A program made the position numbers and the translations under genes. DNA of 64,000 bases from UBA7672 sp030824255 (GTDB lineage Bacteria; Pseudomonadota; Alphaproteobacteria; Caulobacterales; Hyphomonadaceae), in assembly GCA_942493305.1 (NCBI GenBank), contig OW818686.1, forward strand, positions 682,001-746,000, given 5' to 3'. Under the pieces are notes generated by a model. The model saw only the letters and a list, made by a program, of their open reading frames with translations, ran no database searches and was not told the origin of the DNA. Below, in pieces: positions 51,284 to 61,317 of the stretch (its first letter is position 1; each line of letters starts with the position of its first letter).

Positions 51284-51715
51284 ATGCGTCACCTTCTCGC
51301 CCTCCTGCTTGCGTCCGCCATGGCTGGCCGCGCGTCCGCCGCGCCGCCGGCCGCCGCCACCAAGCCGGAGATCGACCCGGCCGCCAAGCGGATCACGGGC
51401 TCGGAGAAGTATTTCCCGACCTTCGGACTTCGGGCCTCGATCATGCGCGGATTCAAGGTCCACGGCGTGATGGCGGTGGATGCGGGGCTCGACGTGCCGA
51501 AGGAACAGACCCTCAAACTGTGCGAGGCGATCCGCCCGCGCCTGACCAGCTCGATGCGGGATGCGATCCTGAACTACGCCTCGCTGTCCTATGTGGTGGG
51601 CGAGAAGCCGGACATCGATATTCTTGCAGCACGCCTGCAGAAGGCGGTCGACCAGGTGCTGGGCAAGGGCGAGGCCAAGGTCGCACTGGCCAGCGTGATC
51701 GTGTTCGACGCCTGA
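51284..51715 (+). CDS. Small exported FliL-like protein, unknown function
   Basis: The 143-residue protein has a signal peptide (about residues 1-19, ends ASAAPP). The body has YFPTFGLRASIMRGFKVHGV and the C-terminal LQKAVDQVLGKGEAKVALAS, which resembles FliL-type proteins weakly. Without a flagellar neighbour, this is uncertain. It probably acts in the periplasm or inner membrane. Confidence 0.55.
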   Translation: MRHLLALLLASAMAGRASAAPPAAATKPEIDPAAKRITGSEKYFPTFGLRASIMRGFKVHGVMAVDAGLDVPKEQTLKLCEAIRPRLTSSMRDAILNYASLSYVVGEKPDIDILAARLQKAVDQVLGKGEAKVALASVIVFDA

Positions 51716-51724
51716 GGCCGGGCC

Positions 51725-52006
51725 TTAACCCGCGACCTCATCCATGAACTTCGCGAGGTGGACGTCCTTGTCCGTGACGCCGTCTGAATCGTGCGTGGTC
51801 AACACGACGTCGACGCGGTTGTAGACGTTCGTCCATTCCGGATGGTGGTCCATCTGGTCAGCCTTGAGGGCGACGCGCGTCATGAAGCCGAAGGCGGCGT
51901 TGAAGTCCTTGAAGGTGAAGCGTTTCGCGAGAGCATCACGCCCGCTGAGCGCCAGCCAGCCAGACAGCTGCGCCAGCGCCTTCTCTGCTCCGATACGATC
52001 AGCCAT
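51725..52006 (-). CDS. phhB: Pterin-4-alpha-carbinolamine dehydratase
   Basis: The 93-residue protein recycles the pterin cofactor of aromatic hydroxylases and has the active-site motif KADQMDHHPEWTNVYN. The ATG at 52006, with an AAGGA site upstream, is preferred to longer frames. No phenylalanine hydroxylase gene is near. Its stop lies 10 bp from the convergent FliL-like gene. Confidence 0.94.
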   Translation of the reverse strand: MADRIGAEKALAQLSGWLALSGRDALAKRFTFKDFNAAFGFMTRVALKADQMDHHPEWTNVYNRVDVVLTTHDSDGVTDKDVHLAKFMDEVAG

Positions 52007-52062
52007 GACGGATCCTTTCCTCGGTGATGGAACGGGTAGCACAGGCCGGGACAGCGCGCTGC

Positions 52063-52614
52063 CTACCCTTCGCCCGAAATGAAATAGAGCCATGTGCCGT
52101 CTTCGGCGATGCCCAGCACATAACCCGGCCATTTTCCGCCGTTACGGATCAGGTCGGCCTGCCCTTCCCCGATAAGGGCGTCGATGGCGCGGGCGTCGGC
52201 GGGTGTGATGGCCTCGCCAGGCAGCGTGGCGAAGCTGGGCCAGACATAGACATTGCCATGCGCGGTGGGCGTGACGCCGTAGGGCTGCGACAGCACCTCG
52301 CCGACATGCGCCATGGGCCAGTCGCCTGTGCGCAGCTTGAGATACCAATAGTCCTGATGGCTCATGTCGCCGGCATTGGAGCGGAAGCCGGGCGTGGCGT
52401 CGGCGAGCCGCGCCATGTCGCGATAGCCGCCGGTGGCCGATATCTGACGCAGCTGGATAACGGTGGCCTGCACAGGTTCGGGGAGAGGTTCGAGCGGCGC
52501 GGGCAGCTGCACCATGGCGGCGCCCGGCGCTTCAGCGGTCAGCGGCGCATCGCACGCGACGGCCATTGCAAGCAGGGCGGCGGGTGCGAGGAGCGTTGGC
52601 AGCGGGGATCGCAT
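52063..52614 (-). CDS. Lipoprotein of unknown function
   Basis: The 183-residue protein has a lipoprotein signal ending AMAVAC, then a block TGGYRDMARLADATPGFRSN, DYWYLKLRTGDWPMAHVGE and VYVWPSFATLPGEAITP, ending WLYFISGEG. The ATG at 52614 starts the signal; the frame upstream is dropped. Family unknown. Aromatic residues are frequent, possibly a sugar-binding fold. Confidence 0.7.
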   Translation of the reverse strand: MRSPLPTLLAPAALLAMAVACDAPLTAEAPGAAMVQLPAPLEPLPEPVQATVIQLRQISATGGYRDMARLADATPGFRSNAGDMSHQDYWYLKLRTGDWPMAHVGEVLSQPYGVTPTAHGNVYVWPSFATLPGEAITPADARAIDALIGEGQADLIRNGGKWPGYVLGIAEDGTWLYFISGEG

Positions 52615-52735
52615 GGGGCGCTTCCGGACGGCGTTCGCTTCTACAGTTGAGGCAGGGCAGCGATGGGGCAAGAGGGATGCGAGGCGATTCCGTCGGCGGT
52701 GCGCCGTGGATTGCCGGGGTTGCGGCGACTGCCGG

Positions 52736-52778
52736 CCCTTCGAGACGCCGCCTGCGGCGGCTCCTCAGGGTGAGGGAG
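52736..52778. repeat. REP-like palindromic repeat
   Basis: CCCTTCGAGACGCCGCCTGC and GCGGCTCCTCAGGGTGAGGG form an imperfect hairpin in a 200-bp gap. It is related in style to the element at 31446 and resembles dispersed intergenic repeats of GC-rich bacteria. Confidence 0.65.
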
Positions 52779-52822
52779 CCCGACGTTCCGTCGGACGCTA
52801 TGCGGCCGCTGCGGGGCCGGGA

Positions 52823-53464
52823 TCAGAACGAGAGGCCGACGGTGTGGGAGAGATCGGCGAGGAGCTGGGCTTCGGAGGTGACCTTGATGGTGGTCATGCC
52901 CATGTCGCGCGCGGGCTTCAGGTTTATGCCGAGGTCATCGAGATAGACGCAGGCGCGGGGATCGACGCTCAGGGCCTCGCACATCATCTGGTAGATGCGC
53001 GGATCAGGTTTGCGAACGCCGGCTTTCGAGCTTTCGATGACATGATCGAACTGGGCGAAGACTTCGGCGATCTGCTGCGCCTTGTCAGTGGACGAGGACA
53101 TGCCGGCGCCCTTGCCTGTTGGCGCGTTGTTGGTGATGCAGCCAACCTTGAAGCGCGCCTTGCAGGCGAAGAAGGCGGCGACCACGGCGGGGCGGAGATC
53201 ACCCGACAGAAGCGCCAGCACATCGGCGCCGCCGATGTCGAAGCCGAGCGCCTTTGCTTCCTCGGCAAAGAGGCGGTCGAATGTGGCGGCGTCGACTTCG
53301 GAGCGTTCGAGCTTCGCCCACGCATTGCTGTCGGGATTGATCGTGTTGATCCTGCGGATGATGTCGACCGGCAGGCCGCGCTCGCGCTCATAGCGGTTGA
53401 AGGCGTCGAAGGGCGAGGTCGTGAAGACGCCGCCGAAATCCCAGATGACTGCTTCGACGGGCAT
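52823..53464 (-). CDS. HAD-superfamily phosphatase (TIGR02247-like)
   Basis: The 213-residue protein has VIWDFGGVFTTSPFDAF (motif I aspartate), CITNNAPTG, KAGVRKPDPRIYQ (motif III lysine) and YLDDLGINLKPARDMG (motif IV). It is the type once annotated as the N-terminal phosphatase of epoxide hydrolase. The ATG at 53464 fits best. Substrate unknown. Confidence 0.88.
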   Translation of the reverse strand: MPVEAVIWDFGGVFTTSPFDAFNRYERERGLPVDIIRRINTINPDSNAWAKLERSEVDAATFDRLFAEEAKALGFDIGGADVLALLSGDLRPAVVAAFFACKARFKVGCITNNAPTGKGAGMSSSTDKAQQIAEVFAQFDHVIESSKAGVRKPDPRIYQMMCEALSVDPRACVYLDDLGINLKPARDMGMTTIKVTSEAQLLADLSHTVGLSF

Positions 53465-53509
53465 GAGGCGGCCTTTCACGCTTGAGCGGGCGGGATAGCA
53501 GCCCTGTCC

Positions 53510-53544
53510 CCAAATACAACGGCGCCTCCCGCGAGGGAGGCGCC
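53510..53544 (-). terminator. Terminator after the APC permease gene
   Basis: On the minus strand GGCGCCTCCC pairs with GGGAGGCGCC over a four-base loop and is followed by GTTGTATTTG. It lies 25 bp past the stop codon. The T-tract is moderate. Confidence 0.7.
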
Positions 53545-53568
53545 GCGTCTGGTTCGTCTTGTTTCCGC

Positions 53569-55191
53569 TTACTTCTTGAACGGCGGCTCCACGTCGGTGA
53601 GACCCTTGGCCTCCAGGTCCGGGTTGGCTTCATGGCCGGTGACCTTGATGCCCTTGGCCAGCTTCGAGTTCCACATGCCGTAGGCGAAGTAGAACAGGAC
53701 GCCGATGACAAGGTAGGGAATAAAGAAGTTCCGGGTCTGCTCGGACGACATCAGCGACATCACGAGGATCGCGCACATCGTCGCGCCCAGAACGGCGATG
53801 ATGGTGATCGCCCATGTCGGGATCTTGAAGGGACGATGCATGTCGGGCCGTGCAAAGCGCAGATAGACGACCGTCACGCAGATCAGCATGAAGGCCACAA
53901 GCGTTCCGACGTTCGTCGTGTCGCCCAGGAAGTCGAGACTTGTGAAGCCGGCGAAGCCGGCCGCAATGAAGCCGACCACGATCGTGTTGAGGATCGGCGT
54001 CTGCGTTTTGGCATTCACCTTCGCGAACACGCTAGGCAGCAGGCCGTCGCGCGCCATCGTGTAGAAGATGCGGGTCTGGCCATACAGCAGCACCAGCATC
54101 ACCGACGACAGGCCGGCGAACGCGCCGACTTTCACGAGGAAGGCAAACCACGGCAGGCCGATCGCGTTGACCGCCTTGGCGATCGGGGCCGGATCGTTGA
54201 GCTCGGTGTAGGGCACGATGCCGACGAGAACGGCGCAGGTGAGGATGTAGAGGATCGTGCAGATCACCAGCGACCCGATGATGCCGATCGGCATGTCGCG
54301 CGCCGGGTTCTTGGCTTCAGCGCCGGCGGTCGAGACCGCCTCGAAGCCGATATAGGCGAAGAAAATGGTCGACGCGGCCGCGATGAGCCCGCCAACACCA
54401 TAGGCGGAGTCGCGGCTCTGGCCGGTGACCACATTGCCGAGCGCCGTCCAGATCTGGCCGCCGACCGACATGTCGGATCCTGGCGGCGGTGCGGGCACCT
54501 GGTCAGGGATCAACGGCGACCAGTTCTCCGGGTTCACGTAGAAGAAGCCGATCACGATGAAGGCCACGACTACCGTCACCTTGATGGCGACGACGATGTT
54601 GTTGACGTTGGCTGATTCCGAGATGCCCAGGGTCAGGAGGGCGGTCACGGCAAAAATCCCGATGAACGCCGGCACGTTCATGACGCCCATCACCACGGCG
54701 CCCGTGACCGGGTCGGTGACTTCAACGCCAGGCGCCGCCGTCAGGGCCGCGGGAATGTTGATGCCAAGGTCATGCAGGAGACTGGTCGTGTAGCCCGACC
54801 AGCCCACGGCGACGGTCGATGCCGCAACGCCATATTCAAGGAGAAGCAGCACGCCCATGATCCAGGCGACGAATTCGCCGAGGGATGCGTAGGAGTATGA
54901 GTAGGCCGACCCGGAGACCGGGATGGCGGCGGCAAGTTCGGAATAGCAGATCGCCACAAGCGCGCAGAGGACGCCCGTAATCACGAAGGAGATCATGATG
55001 CCGGGGCCCGCGAATTCAGCGGCGGCCCGGCCGGTCAGGACGAAAATGCCGGTGCCGATGATGCAGCCGATACCCAGCAAAACCAGGTTGACCGCTCCCA
55101 GCGACTTCTTCAGTTCGCCGGACTCATTTTCGGCCTGCATCTGCTCAACAGACTTCCGGGCAAACAACTGCCCGAGACCACGACCTGCCAT
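53569..55191 (-). CDS. APC-family amino acid permease
   Basis: The 540-residue membrane protein belongs to the cationic amino acid or polyamine branch of the APC superfamily, with IGTGIFVLTGRAAAEFAGPG as the first helix motif, AFIGFEAVSTAGAEAKNPARD-like signature around helix 6, and about 12 helices. The ATG at 55191 has GGAGGGAA upstream. The frame extends to 55269, not used. Substrate unknown. Confidence 0.92.
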   Translation of the reverse strand: MAGRGLGQLFARKSVEQMQAENESGELKKSLGAVNLVLLGIGCIIGTGIFVLTGRAAAEFAGPGIMISFVITGVLCALVAICYSELAAAIPVSGSAYSYSYASLGEFVAWIMGVLLLLEYGVAASTVAVGWSGYTTSLLHDLGINIPAALTAAPGVEVTDPVTGAVVMGVMNVPAFIGIFAVTALLTLGISESANVNNIVVAIKVTVVVAFIVIGFFYVNPENWSPLIPDQVPAPPPGSDMSVGGQIWTALGNVVTGQSRDSAYGVGGLIAAASTIFFAYIGFEAVSTAGAEAKNPARDMPIGIIGSLVICTILYILTCAVLVGIVPYTELNDPAPIAKAVNAIGLPWFAFLVKVGAFAGLSSVMLVLLYGQTRIFYTMARDGLLPSVFAKVNAKTQTPILNTIVVGFIAAGFAGFTSLDFLGDTTNVGTLVAFMLICVTVVYLRFARPDMHRPFKIPTWAITIIAVLGATMCAILVMSLMSSEQTRNFFIPYLVIGVLFYFAYGMWNSKLAKGIKVTGHEANPDLEAKGLTDVEPPFKK

Positions 55192-55339
55192 ACACTTCCC
55201 TCCGCCACGGCGTCCGCCGGACCCGTCAACTATGGCGCGGACGTTAGCCAGCCCTGCAGGCCGCCGCAACCGTGCGCAAGGGGGGTGACGCTAGGCAATG
55301 ATTTGCCGCCGTGAATGGGGGCAACCGGGGCTTTATTGC

Positions 55340-55840
55340 TCAGATATCAATCGTTCCGGGGTCCATGGAGCGCCGCCAGGGCCCTTTGAAGCGCGGGTCG
55401 TCGCGGCGCCGGCGGTCGGGACCGAAATAGCTGGGAATATCAATGAAGGGGCGGCGACGCTCGATAACGGCGTTGACGCGGTTGGCGACATCGACCGCAC
55501 GGACGGGCTTTACCAGGAACTCGTCCACGCCGGCATTCACGGCATCCAGCACCCGGCTGCGCTCGGAATAGGCGGTGATCATGACGATGGGGAGCCAGCG
55601 GTTGGGGCTGTTGGGGTGGCGGCGGATGTGGTTGCAGAACTCGATGCCATCGGCGCCGCTGAGCTTGAAATCGACAAAGGCGATGTCGATTTCCTCATTC
55701 TCGACAAGGGCAATGGCTTCCGGACAGTTGGCCGCTTCCTCGATCCGGCGCACGCCGAAGCCTGCCAGGATGACCCGGAGCAGGCCGCGCATGTGCGCAT
55801 TGTCGTCAAGGATCAGCGCAGAAACGCTTTCCAGAGCCAT
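55340..55840 (-). CDS. Single-domain response regulator with basic tail
   Basis: The 166-residue protein has a receiver domain with D12/D13 acidic pair, D57 in FVDFKLSGADG as phosphorylation site, T89 in MITAYSE and K111 in LVKP. The C-terminal PSYFGPDRRRRDDPRFKGPWRR is a basic, arginine-rich tail, common in alphaproteobacterial receivers. No kinase is adjacent. Output is probably by protein interaction. Confidence 0.92.
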   Translation of the reverse strand: MALESVSALILDDNAHMRGLLRVILAGFGVRRIEEAANCPEAIALVENEEIDIAFVDFKLSGADGIEFCNHIRRHPNSPNRWLPIVMITAYSERSRVLDAVNAGVDEFLVKPVRAVDVANRVNAVIERRRPFIDIPSYFGPDRRRRDDPRFKGPWRRSMDPGTIDI

Positions 55841-56135
55841 GCCAGCGATATGTCCCTCGGCCGCCTACCCCGGCGATTGCCCGTCCTGACCCTGACAGGT
55901 AGCCCTAGTCCCAGCGGATTGCGCCGCCTTTATTTCGGCGGACGGTCTAGACTTTCCATGGCCCAAGACAAGACAGAACATAGACAAGGACAGCTTGCAG
56001 CGGAGTTACGCGACTACCTAGTCTGGGTTTGCAAATGAGACTGCTTCGCGGCGCCCCTAACTGGGCTTCGCGGGCGGGCCTGACGTTTGCGCAGGTATTC
56101 GCTAAAGAGACGACGCGCAGCGCGAAGGACGCGAT

Positions 56136-57596
56136 TTGACCCCCACCCAGGACGATATCCGGCGGCTTGCCAGTGGCCGCGTGCTGGTGATCGGCGACGT
56201 GATGGTCGACCACTATGTGTCGGGCCGCGTGTCGCGGGTCTCGGACGAGGCGCCCGTGCCGATCGTGCAGGTGAGCGACGAGCGGTGGACGGCGGGCGGG
56301 GCGGCGAACGTGGCGGCGAACATTGCGGCGCTGGGCGGACGGGCGCGGTTGATCGGCGTGACTGGGGCGGATCCGGCGGCATCGATACTGGCCGGGATCA
56401 TCGAGGGGCTGGCGGGACCGGTGGAGGCGCATCTGGTGTCGGATGGCACGCGGCCAACGACGATCAAGACGCGCTACATGGGCGGGCAGCACCAGATCGT
56501 GCGGGTTGACCGCGAACAGGGCGACGCGATCTCGCGCGCGACGGAGGACAGGCTGATCGATGCGATCGCCGACCTCGCGGACGAATGCGATGCGATCATG
56601 GTGTCGGACTATTCGAAGGGCGTGCTGACCGATCGCGTGCTCGCGGCGGTAATGGAACATGGGGCGAAACACGACAAGCCGGTGATCGTCGATCCGAAGC
56701 GCAGCGACTGGAGCGCGTATCGCGGCGCGAGCGTGATCACGCCGAACCGCAAGGAGCTGCAGCTGGCGACGCACCTGCCCTGCACATCGGATGAGACGTG
56801 CGGCGAGGCGGCAGGCGCAGCGATGGAGACGACCGGGGCGGCGATCCTGCTGACGCGGTCCGAGCAGGGCATGTCGCTGTTCCGTCCGGGGCAGGAGCCG
56901 ACGCACCTGGCGGCGAAGGCGCGCGAAGTGTTCGACGTGTCGGGCGCGGGCGACACGGTGGCGGCGACGATGGCGCTGGGCGTGGCGGGCGGGCTTGCGC
57001 TGGAGACGGCGATGCAGGTCGCCAACATTGCGGCGGGCGTGGTGGTGGCCAAGCGCGGAACGGCGACGGCGAGCCCCGCGGAGCTGCTGGCGGAGATCGA
57101 TGCGAGCCGGCGCGTGCTGCCGGTGGCGGGCGGCGCGATCAGCCTCGCGGAGGCCAAGGCGCTGCGGCAGAAATGGGCGCGCGACGGGCAAAGCGTCGGC
57201 TTCACCAATGGCTGTTTCGACATCCTGCATTCGGGGCATGTGACGCTGCTGCGGGAAGCAGCGAATGCGTGCGACCGGCTGATCGTGGCGTTGAACACGG
57301 ATGCGTCGGTGAGCGTGCTGAAGGGACCCAGCCGGCCGGTGCAGGCCGAAGATGTACGCTCGGCCGTGATGGCGGCGATCAAGGGCGTGGACGCGGTGAT
57401 CCTGTTCGGCGAGCAGACGCCGCTGGAGGTGATCCGCGAGCTGGAGCCGGATGTGCTGGTAAAAGGGGCGGATTACCGCGAGGACCAGATCGTTGGCGCC
57501 GATATTGTAAGGGCTCGCGGAGGGCGGATTGTCCGCGTGACGCTGGTGGACGGGCAATCGACCACGAAAGTCATCGAACGATCGCAGAAGCCCTGA
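56136..57596 (+). CDS. hldE: Bifunctional heptose kinase/adenylyltransferase HldE
   Basis: HldE makes ADP-heptose for lipopolysaccharide core: kinase domain (ribokinase fold) residues about 1-325 with GGAANVA and VSGAGDT (D273 catalytic), and nucleotidyltransferase domain about 345-486 with GFTNGCFDILHSGH. The 486-residue length is normal. Start is TTG at 56136, with AAGGA upstream. Other heptose genes (gmhA, gmhB) are not visible. Confidence 0.95.
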   Translation: MTPTQDDIRRLASGRVLVIGDVMVDHYVSGRVSRVSDEAPVPIVQVSDERWTAGGAANVAANIAALGGRARLIGVTGADPAASILAGIIEGLAGPVEAHLVSDGTRPTTIKTRYMGGQHQIVRVDREQGDAISRATEDRLIDAIADLADECDAIMVSDYSKGVLTDRVLAAVMEHGAKHDKPVIVDPKRSDWSAYRGASVITPNRKELQLATHLPCTSDETCGEAAGAAMETTGAAILLTRSEQGMSLFRPGQEPTHLAAKAREVFDVSGAGDTVAATMALGVAGGLALETAMQVANIAAGVVVAKRGTATASPAELLAEIDASRRVLPVAGGAISLAEAKALRQKWARDGQSVGFTNGCFDILHSGHVTLLREAANACDRLIVALNTDASVSVLKGPSRPVQAEDVRSAVMAAIKGVDAVILFGEQTPLEVIRELEPDVLVKGADYREDQIVGADIVRARGGRIVRVTLVDGQSTTKVIERSQKP

Positions 57597-57655
57597 CGTG
57601 GAAATAGGTCCACGGTAAGGCTTCCCCAATACGGCGAAGGCAGTCTAGCCCGGAC

Positions 57656-58981
57656 ATGACCGCACTGTTTCATCCTGACAGCACGCTGGCGTCCTGGGGA
57701 CGCGTGGTGCGCGCCAACCATCTGGTGGCGCGGCCGCGTTTTCGCGACGAGCTGGGCGGGCTGGTGAAGGAATTGTCGGCGGACAAGCCGGGGCTGCCGA
57801 TCGGGCTGCGGCGGTCCTATGGCGACAGCAATCTCAATCCCGACGGCCGCATCATCGACATGACGGCGCTGGACCGCGTGATCGTGTTCGACCGCGAGAC
57901 GGGCGTCATGCGCGCCGAAGCGGGACTGTCGCTGAGCCAGGCACTGCAGATTCTTGTGCCGGCGGGGTTCTTCCTGCCGACGACGCCGGGCTCGCGCTTC
58001 GTGACGCTGGGCGGGGCGGTGGCGAACGATGTCCACGGCAAGAACCATCATGCGGCGGGAACGTTCGGCGCGTCGGTGACGCGGCTGAAACTGCTGCGCA
58101 CGGATGGCGCGCAGGAGATCGGCCCCGGCGATCCCATGTTTCACGCGACGGTGGGCGGGCTTGGCCTGACGGGCGTGATCGAGTGGGTGGAGTTTCGCGC
58201 TGTGCGCATCCCCTCCTCTTCGCTCGATGCGGAGGACGCGCCCTTCGCGCATGTGTCTGCGTATTTCGACATCGCGGCGCAAAAGAAGGACCAGTTCGAA
58301 CACACAATGGCGTGGGTCGACTGTTCATCCGGCGGGGCGCGGCTGGGTCGCGGTATCCTGTCATCCGCCAACTGGTATGCGCATGGCGATCTGACGCCGC
58401 ATCACGAGCAACCGCGCAAGGCCGTGCCGGTGGAGGCGCCGGGCTTCACGCTGAATGCGCTGACCGTGCGCGCGTTCAACAGCATGCGGCACGAGATGAA
58501 GGCGATGCGGACGGGACCTTACCGCACGCATTACGAGGCTTTCCTCTATCCACTGGACGGAATTGCGAACTGGAACCGGCTCTACGGCGCGAAGGGCTTC
58601 TACCAGTACCAGTGCGTGCTGCCGCCCGCGACGGCGCGGGACGGAACCGTTGAGCTGCTGAAGACGATCGCGGCGTCGGGACAAGGGTCGCCGCTGGCCG
58701 TGCTGAAGGATTTCGGGCCAAATCCGCCGGTGGGGATGCTGTCCTTCCCGATGGAAGGGACCACGCTGGCGCTGGATTTCCGCAATCAGGGCGACCGGAC
58801 ACTCAAACTGATGTCCGACCTCGACGGTATCGTCGCCGGAGCGGGCGGACGGCTCTATCCGGCCAAGGACGGACGCATTTCGCCGGCAATGTTTCAGTCA
58901 GGATTTCCGAAATGGCAGGAATTCCGTGATTACGTCGATCCTGGCCTGTCCTCCGCTTTCTGGAGACGGGTGTCGGCCTGA
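57656..58981 (+). CDS. DprE1-like FAD-dependent decaprenylphosphoryl-ribose oxidase homologue
   Basis: In mycobacteria DprE1 oxidises decaprenyl-phosphoryl-ribose, with DprE2 reducing the product to arabinose. This 441-residue flavoprotein has LGGAVANDVHGKNHH at residues 118-132 and AKDGR at 403-407, where K404 aligns with DprE1 K418. The residue matching the benzothiazinone-target Cys387 is A372 in LALDF, so it differs in the classic inhibitor site. The next gene overlaps by one base and is the expected reductase partner. Confidence 0.85.
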   Translation: MTALFHPDSTLASWGRVVRANHLVARPRFRDELGGLVKELSADKPGLPIGLRRSYGDSNLNPDGRIIDMTALDRVIVFDRETGVMRAEAGLSLSQALQILVPAGFFLPTTPGSRFVTLGGAVANDVHGKNHHAAGTFGASVTRLKLLRTDGAQEIGPGDPMFHATVGGLGLTGVIEWVEFRAVRIPSSSLDAEDAPFAHVSAYFDIAAQKKDQFEHTMAWVDCSSGGARLGRGILSSANWYAHGDLTPHHEQPRKAVPVEAPGFTLNALTVRAFNSMRHEMKAMRTGPYRTHYEAFLYPLDGIANWNRLYGAKGFYQYQCVLPPATARDGTVELLKTIAASGQGSPLAVLKDFGPNPPVGMLSFPMEGTTLALDFRNQGDRTLKLMSDLDGIVAGAGGRLYPAKDGRISPAMFQSGFPKWQEFRDYVDPGLSSAFWRRVSA

Positions 58982-59784
58982 TGGCCGCAGCACCGGGAAA
59001 CACACACGTGGACACTGCGACCAAGCCGCCAGCACGCGCCTCGAACCGCGTCGTCATCCTGGGCGCACTCTCCGCCATCGCGATGGCGGCGGGGCGTATC
59101 TACGCGAAGGAAGGCGCGGCCCTCACGCTGGTGGCGCGCAACCCGGAGCGGCTTGCGGCGCTGGCAGCCGACCTGAAAGCGCGCGGCGCCGTGCAGGTCG
59201 AAGTGGCTGCGATGGACCTTGAGGCCGAAGCGCCGAACGCCGCCACGCACCTTGCCGACTGGTCGAACCGCATGGGCGGGCTCGATCATGTGCATCTGGT
59301 CTATGGCTATCTCGGCACGCAGGAGAAGGCATCGGCGGACACCGCTGAACTCGCGCGCATCACGACATCGAACTACACCTCGGCCATTCACTGGAGCGAG
59401 GCCACGGCCAACATCCTGCGCAAGCAGAAGCACGGGACGCTGGTGGCCGTGTCGTCGGTGGCCGGCGATCGCGGGCGGCAATCCAACTATGCCTATGGCG
59501 CAGCCAAGGGCGGCATCGCCCTGTTCGTGCAGGGCATCGCGCACTCGCTTGCCGGCACCGGCGCACGGGCCGTGGCGGTGAAACCGGGCTTCGTGGACAC
59601 GCCGATGACGGATGGCATCAAGAAGGGCGGGCCGTTGTGGGCGAGCGCCGAACAGGTTGGCCGGGTGATCCGCCGCGCGGCTGACAAGGGTGGCCCGATC
59701 CAGTATGCGCCGGGCAAATGGCGGCTGATCATGATGATCGTCCGATCTGTCCCTTCCTTCATCTTCCACAAGACGAAATTCTGA
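58981..59784 (+). CDS. DprE2-like short-chain dehydrogenase
   Basis: The 267-residue SDR has NAD-binding VVILGALSAIAMAAG (glycine pattern looser than usual), Ser in VSSVAGDRG and the Y-x3-K motif YAYGAAKGG. It has the DprE2 position, directly after the DprE1-like gene with a one-base stop/start overlap (TGATG). It probably reduces the keto intermediate made by the first enzyme. Confidence 0.85.
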   Translation: MAAAPGNTHVDTATKPPARASNRVVILGALSAIAMAAGRIYAKEGAALTLVARNPERLAALAADLKARGAVQVEVAAMDLEAEAPNAATHLADWSNRMGGLDHVHLVYGYLGTQEKASADTAELARITTSNYTSAIHWSEATANILRKQKHGTLVAVSSVAGDRGRQSNYAYGAAKGGIALFVQGIAHSLAGTGARAVAVKPGFVDTPMTDGIKKGGPLWASAEQVGRVIRRAADKGGPIQYAPGKWRLIMMIVRSVPSFIFHKTKF

Positions 59785-59943
59785 CGCCGGAGCCGGCCCG
59801 ACAGGGCGCTGGCGACACGCAGGCCGGTCTAACGTGGCGGTTTCCATAGCCCCCGTGCGGCTGCTGCTTGACTTTCGACCCAATGCGCCTGCTAAGCCTG
59901 CGGTCGAGAGCCGTTTTATTCCCTTTCGAGGTCGGAGCAGTCC

Positions 59944-61248
59944 ATGCGCGTGACGATGATTGGCGCCGGATATGTGGGTCTGGTGTCGGGGGCCTGCTTC
60001 GCCGACTTCGGCCATACCGTGACCTGCGTGGACAAGGATCCGGGCAAGATCGAGCGCCTGGAACAAGGCGTGATGCCGATCTTCGAGCCGGGCCTTGCCG
60101 AGCTGGTCGCCACCAACGTCAAGGAAGGCCGGCTGTTCTTCACGCTGGAGGCCAAGGAGGCGATCCGGAACGCGGACGCGATCTTCATCGCCGTGGGCAC
60201 GCCGTCGCGCCGGGGCGATGGCCACGCTGACCTGTCCTACGTTTATGCAGCCGCGAAAGAGATCGCCGAGCACATGGATGGCTTCACTGTCATCGTCACC
60301 AAGTCGACCGTGCCGGTCGGCACGGGGGACGAAGTGGAAGATATCATCCGCAAGACCAACCCGAACGCCAAGTTCGCCGTGGTGTCCAACCCGGAATTCC
60401 TGCGCGAGGGCGCGGCGATCGGCGACTTCAAGCGGCCGGACCGCGTGGTGGTCGGCACAGACAGCGAAGAGGCGCGCGAAGTGATGCGCCAGCTCTATCG
60501 CCCGCTTTTCCTCAACGAGACGCCGATCCTGTTCACCGAGCGTCGCACGTCCGAGCTGATCAAGTATGCGGCCAACGCCTTCCTCGCCGTGAAGATCACC
60601 TTCATCAACGAGATGGCGGACCTGTGCGAGAAGGTCGGCGCGAATGTGCAGGACGTTTCCAAAGGCATCGGCCTCGACAACCGGATCGGGAAGAAATTCC
60701 TCCATGCAGGCCCCGGCTATGGCGGCTCGTGCTTCCCCAAGGACACGCTGGCGCTGACCAAGACGGCCAATGACGCGGGCAGCCCGGTGCGTATCGTCGA
60801 TACGGTGGTGGAAGTGAACGACGCGCGGAAGAAGGCGATGGCCGGCCGCGTGATCAAGGCGATGGGCGGCGATGTGAAGGGCAAGACGATCGGCGTGCTG
60901 GGTCTCGCCTTCAAGCCCAACACGGACGACATGCGCGATGCCCCCTCGCTCGACATCATCCCCGCCCTGCAGGCGGCGGGCGCGCGCATCAAGGCATATG
61001 ACCCGGAGAGCATGCACGAGGCCGGCAAGCTGCTGACCGAGGTGGAGTTCTGCGATGGGCCGTATCATGCCGTGGACGGGGCGGACGCCATCGTGCTGAT
61101 CACGGAATGGGACCAGTTCCGGGCGCTTGATTTCGACCGGCTGAAGAAGCTGCTGAAGACACCGACCGTGGTGGACCTGCGCAACGTCTACCAGACTTCG
61201 GACATGAAGCGGCGCGGCTTCAACTATGTCAGCGTCGGGCGGCCATAG
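59944..61248 (+). CDS. ugd: UDP-glucose 6-dehydrogenase
   Basis: Ugd oxidises UDP-glucose to UDP-glucuronate. The 434-residue protein has the NAD motif MIGAGYVGLVSG, NPEFLREGAAI, and the catalytic cysteine in GYGGSCFPKD, plus LGLAFKPNTDDMRDAP. It has its own 160-bp upstream spacer in which TTGACT (59868) could be a -35 element. The next gene uses its product. Confidence 0.96.
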   Translation: MRVTMIGAGYVGLVSGACFADFGHTVTCVDKDPGKIERLEQGVMPIFEPGLAELVATNVKEGRLFFTLEAKEAIRNADAIFIAVGTPSRRGDGHADLSYVYAAAKEIAEHMDGFTVIVTKSTVPVGTGDEVEDIIRKTNPNAKFAVVSNPEFLREGAAIGDFKRPDRVVVGTDSEEAREVMRQLYRPLFLNETPILFTERRTSELIKYAANAFLAVKITFINEMADLCEKVGANVQDVSKGIGLDNRIGKKFLHAGPGYGGSCFPKDTLALTKTANDAGSPVRIVDTVVEVNDARKKAMAGRVIKAMGGDVKGKTIGVLGLAFKPNTDDMRDAPSLDIIPALQAAGARIKAYDPESMHEAGKLLTEVEFCDGPYHAVDGADAIVLITEWDQFRALDFDRLKKLLKTPTVVDLRNVYQTSDMKRRGFNYVSVGRP

Positions 61249-61317
61249 GGGCGAAGCTTTACAGGACGCCCGGCTGCCCGCATCACTCGCGCTGATCCAT
61301 CAGCCATGCGAGGGGCC

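Noticed and set aside
58930..61068. A 712-codon minus-strand open frame
   Set aside because: It is antisense to the SDR and ugd genes, both with clear motifs, so it is a shadow.
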